Shown: one piece after another, positions 5,256 to 5,636 of the stretch
Numbering within the stretch: the stretch's first letter is position 1
How the letters are laid out: every line of letters starts with the position of its first letter
Source: an uncultured Angelakisella sp.
Lineage (GTDB): Bacteria > Bacillota > Clostridia > Oscillospirales > Ruminococcaceae
Length of the DNA stretch: 5,636 nt
Reading direction: 5' to 3'
NCBI GenBank assembly: GCA_937914895.1
Contig: CALGIL010000465.1
Span: 1 to 5,636 of the forward strand
The notes under the pieces: generated by a model
The model's database searches: none
What the model saw: the letters and a program-made list of their open reading frames with translations, nothing else
What the model was told of the DNA's origin: nothing
Translations under genes and position numbers: made by a program

Positions 5256-5290
5256 AGCGTCCGCCGGGGATGGTTCCCCGGCGGGGCGCT
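5256..5290. other. Very strong hairpin between capsid and connector genes
   Basis: CCGCCGGGGA (5261-5270) pairs perfectly with TCCCCGGCGG (5275-5284) around TGGT. The stem can extend through a T-G wobble, one bulged G, and AGCG (5256-5259) with CGCT (5287-5290). This is the strongest simple hairpin in the window. The following bases are GCCCCC, not a T-run, so it is not a standard intrinsic terminator. It could protect the capsid mRNA 3' end, mark an RNase processing site, or cause partial attenuation. Which of these is true cannot be told here. Confidence 0.65.
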
Positions 5291-5296
5291 GCCCCC

Positions 5297-5305
5297 AAAG
5301 GAGGG
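5297..5305 (+). promoter_or_regulatory. Shine-Dalgarno site fixing the GTG start of the last gene
   Basis: AAAGGAGGG is six bases before GTG at 5312. The first in-frame ATG (5330) has no comparable site at proper spacing, so GTG is preferred. Confidence 0.75.
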
Positions 5306-5311
5306 AAAGCG

Positions 5312-5636
5312 GTGGAGCTGGAAGCGGTAATGGAGCGGTTTGCCCTGTACACCGGGCTGGAGGGCGCGGCCCTGGCGGCCCAGGAACCCCTTTGCCGGGA
5401 GGCTATGGCCCGGCTGGAGGAGCAAAGGAACCGGCGGGAGCTGACTGACCGGGGCCGGGAGCTGCTGGCCGCAGCGGCGGCGGCCATGGCCTGCCGCAGG
5501 CATTTGCTGCTGTGCCTTACCGCCGGGGGCAGCCTGACGGTGGGGGACGCCCGGGTGACCCGGGGCGGACCGGTGGACACCGCCGCCGCCCTGGAAACGG
5601 AGGCCCTGGCCTCCGCCGCCCCCTGGCTGCGGTGTC
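5312..5636 (+). CDS. Probable head-tail connector/adaptor, N-terminal 108 residues, truncated by the window
   Basis: This frame opens at GTG 5312 and stays open to the window edge, giving 108 visible residues beginning MELEAVMERFALYTGLEG. The segment is strongly helical and Ala/Leu/Arg-rich: EAMARLEEQRNRREL (residues 33-47), then RELLAAAAAAMACRRHLLLC (51-70), then a short strand-like SLTVGDARV (76-84) and another helix. This pattern and its place directly after the capsid gene fit the small gp6/gp15-like head-tail connectors that sit under the portal and start the neck. The alanine run with MACRRHLLL could be mistaken for a membrane segment, but the flanking and internal charges argue for an amphipathic, soluble helix. 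The gene follows a strong hairpin and has a good SD. The end, the true length and any C-terminal domain are unseen. Family assignment is by context and general pattern only. Confidence 0.6.
   Translation, partial: MELEAVMERFALYTGLEGAALAAQEPLCREAMARLEEQRNRRELTDRGRELLAAAAAAMACRRHLLLCLTAGGSLTVGDARVTRGGPVDTAAALETEALASAAPWLRC

Noticed and set aside
4147..5580. 477-codon open frame on the minus strand covering the whole capsid gene
   Set aside because: GC-rich codon bias on the + strand suppresses stops in the antisense frame. The product is low-complexity Gly/His/Gln/Arg with no domain, while the + strand encodes a recognisable capsid protein.
1..5636. CRISPR array, tRNA, insertion sequence or attachment site
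   Set aside because: No regularly spaced direct repeats, cloverleaf sequence, transposase or integrase, or tRNA-end repeat was seen.

Overview
This window is the DNA-packaging and head-assembly module of a tailed phage or prophage with HK97-type head organisation. All the credible genes lie on the + strand. The DNA is visibly GC-rich. Genes carry strong AAAGGAGG-type Shine-Dalgarno (SD) sites, two use GTG starts, and several overlap by a few bases. The protein families resemble those of prophages from GC-rich gut Bacillota (Oscillospiraceae/Flavonifractor-like Eubacteriales). That host assignment is inference from style and family resemblance, not proof. No integrase, tRNA or host gene is visible, so integrated and free phage cannot be told apart.

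Layout: Bases 1-336 hold no convincing full gene. They contain several small perfect hairpins, a possible coding remnant (53-130) and a possible 24-residue TTG-start ORF (173-247). A terminase small subunit-like gene follows (337-681). It overlaps the large terminase by 11 bases (671-1984). The large terminase overlaps the portal gene by four bases, GTGA (1981-3189). The portal overlaps a fused prohead protease/scaffold by four bases, ATGA (3186-4157). After a 58-base leader comes the major capsid protein (4216-5232). After a 79-base spacer with a strong hairpin comes a GTG-start gene that runs off the right edge (5312 onward), probably a head-tail connector.

The genes work together as follows. 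The small and large terminase subunits recognise and cut concatemeric DNA and pump it through the portal dodecamer. The protease/scaffold protein directs assembly of the capsid protein around the portal and then matures the prohead. The last gene probably begins the neck that joins head to tail. No separate scaffold or Mu F-type minor head gene lies between portal and capsid.

Points most worth a second look are: a Cys-Cys-Cys-His zinc-knuckle-like insert just after the probable catalytic serine of the protease; a small terminase that keeps only the C-terminal-like part of the usual family; a structured region in front of it that is a candidate packaging site; and strong GC hairpins just upstream of the SD sites of the portal, protease and connector genes but not of the capsid gene.
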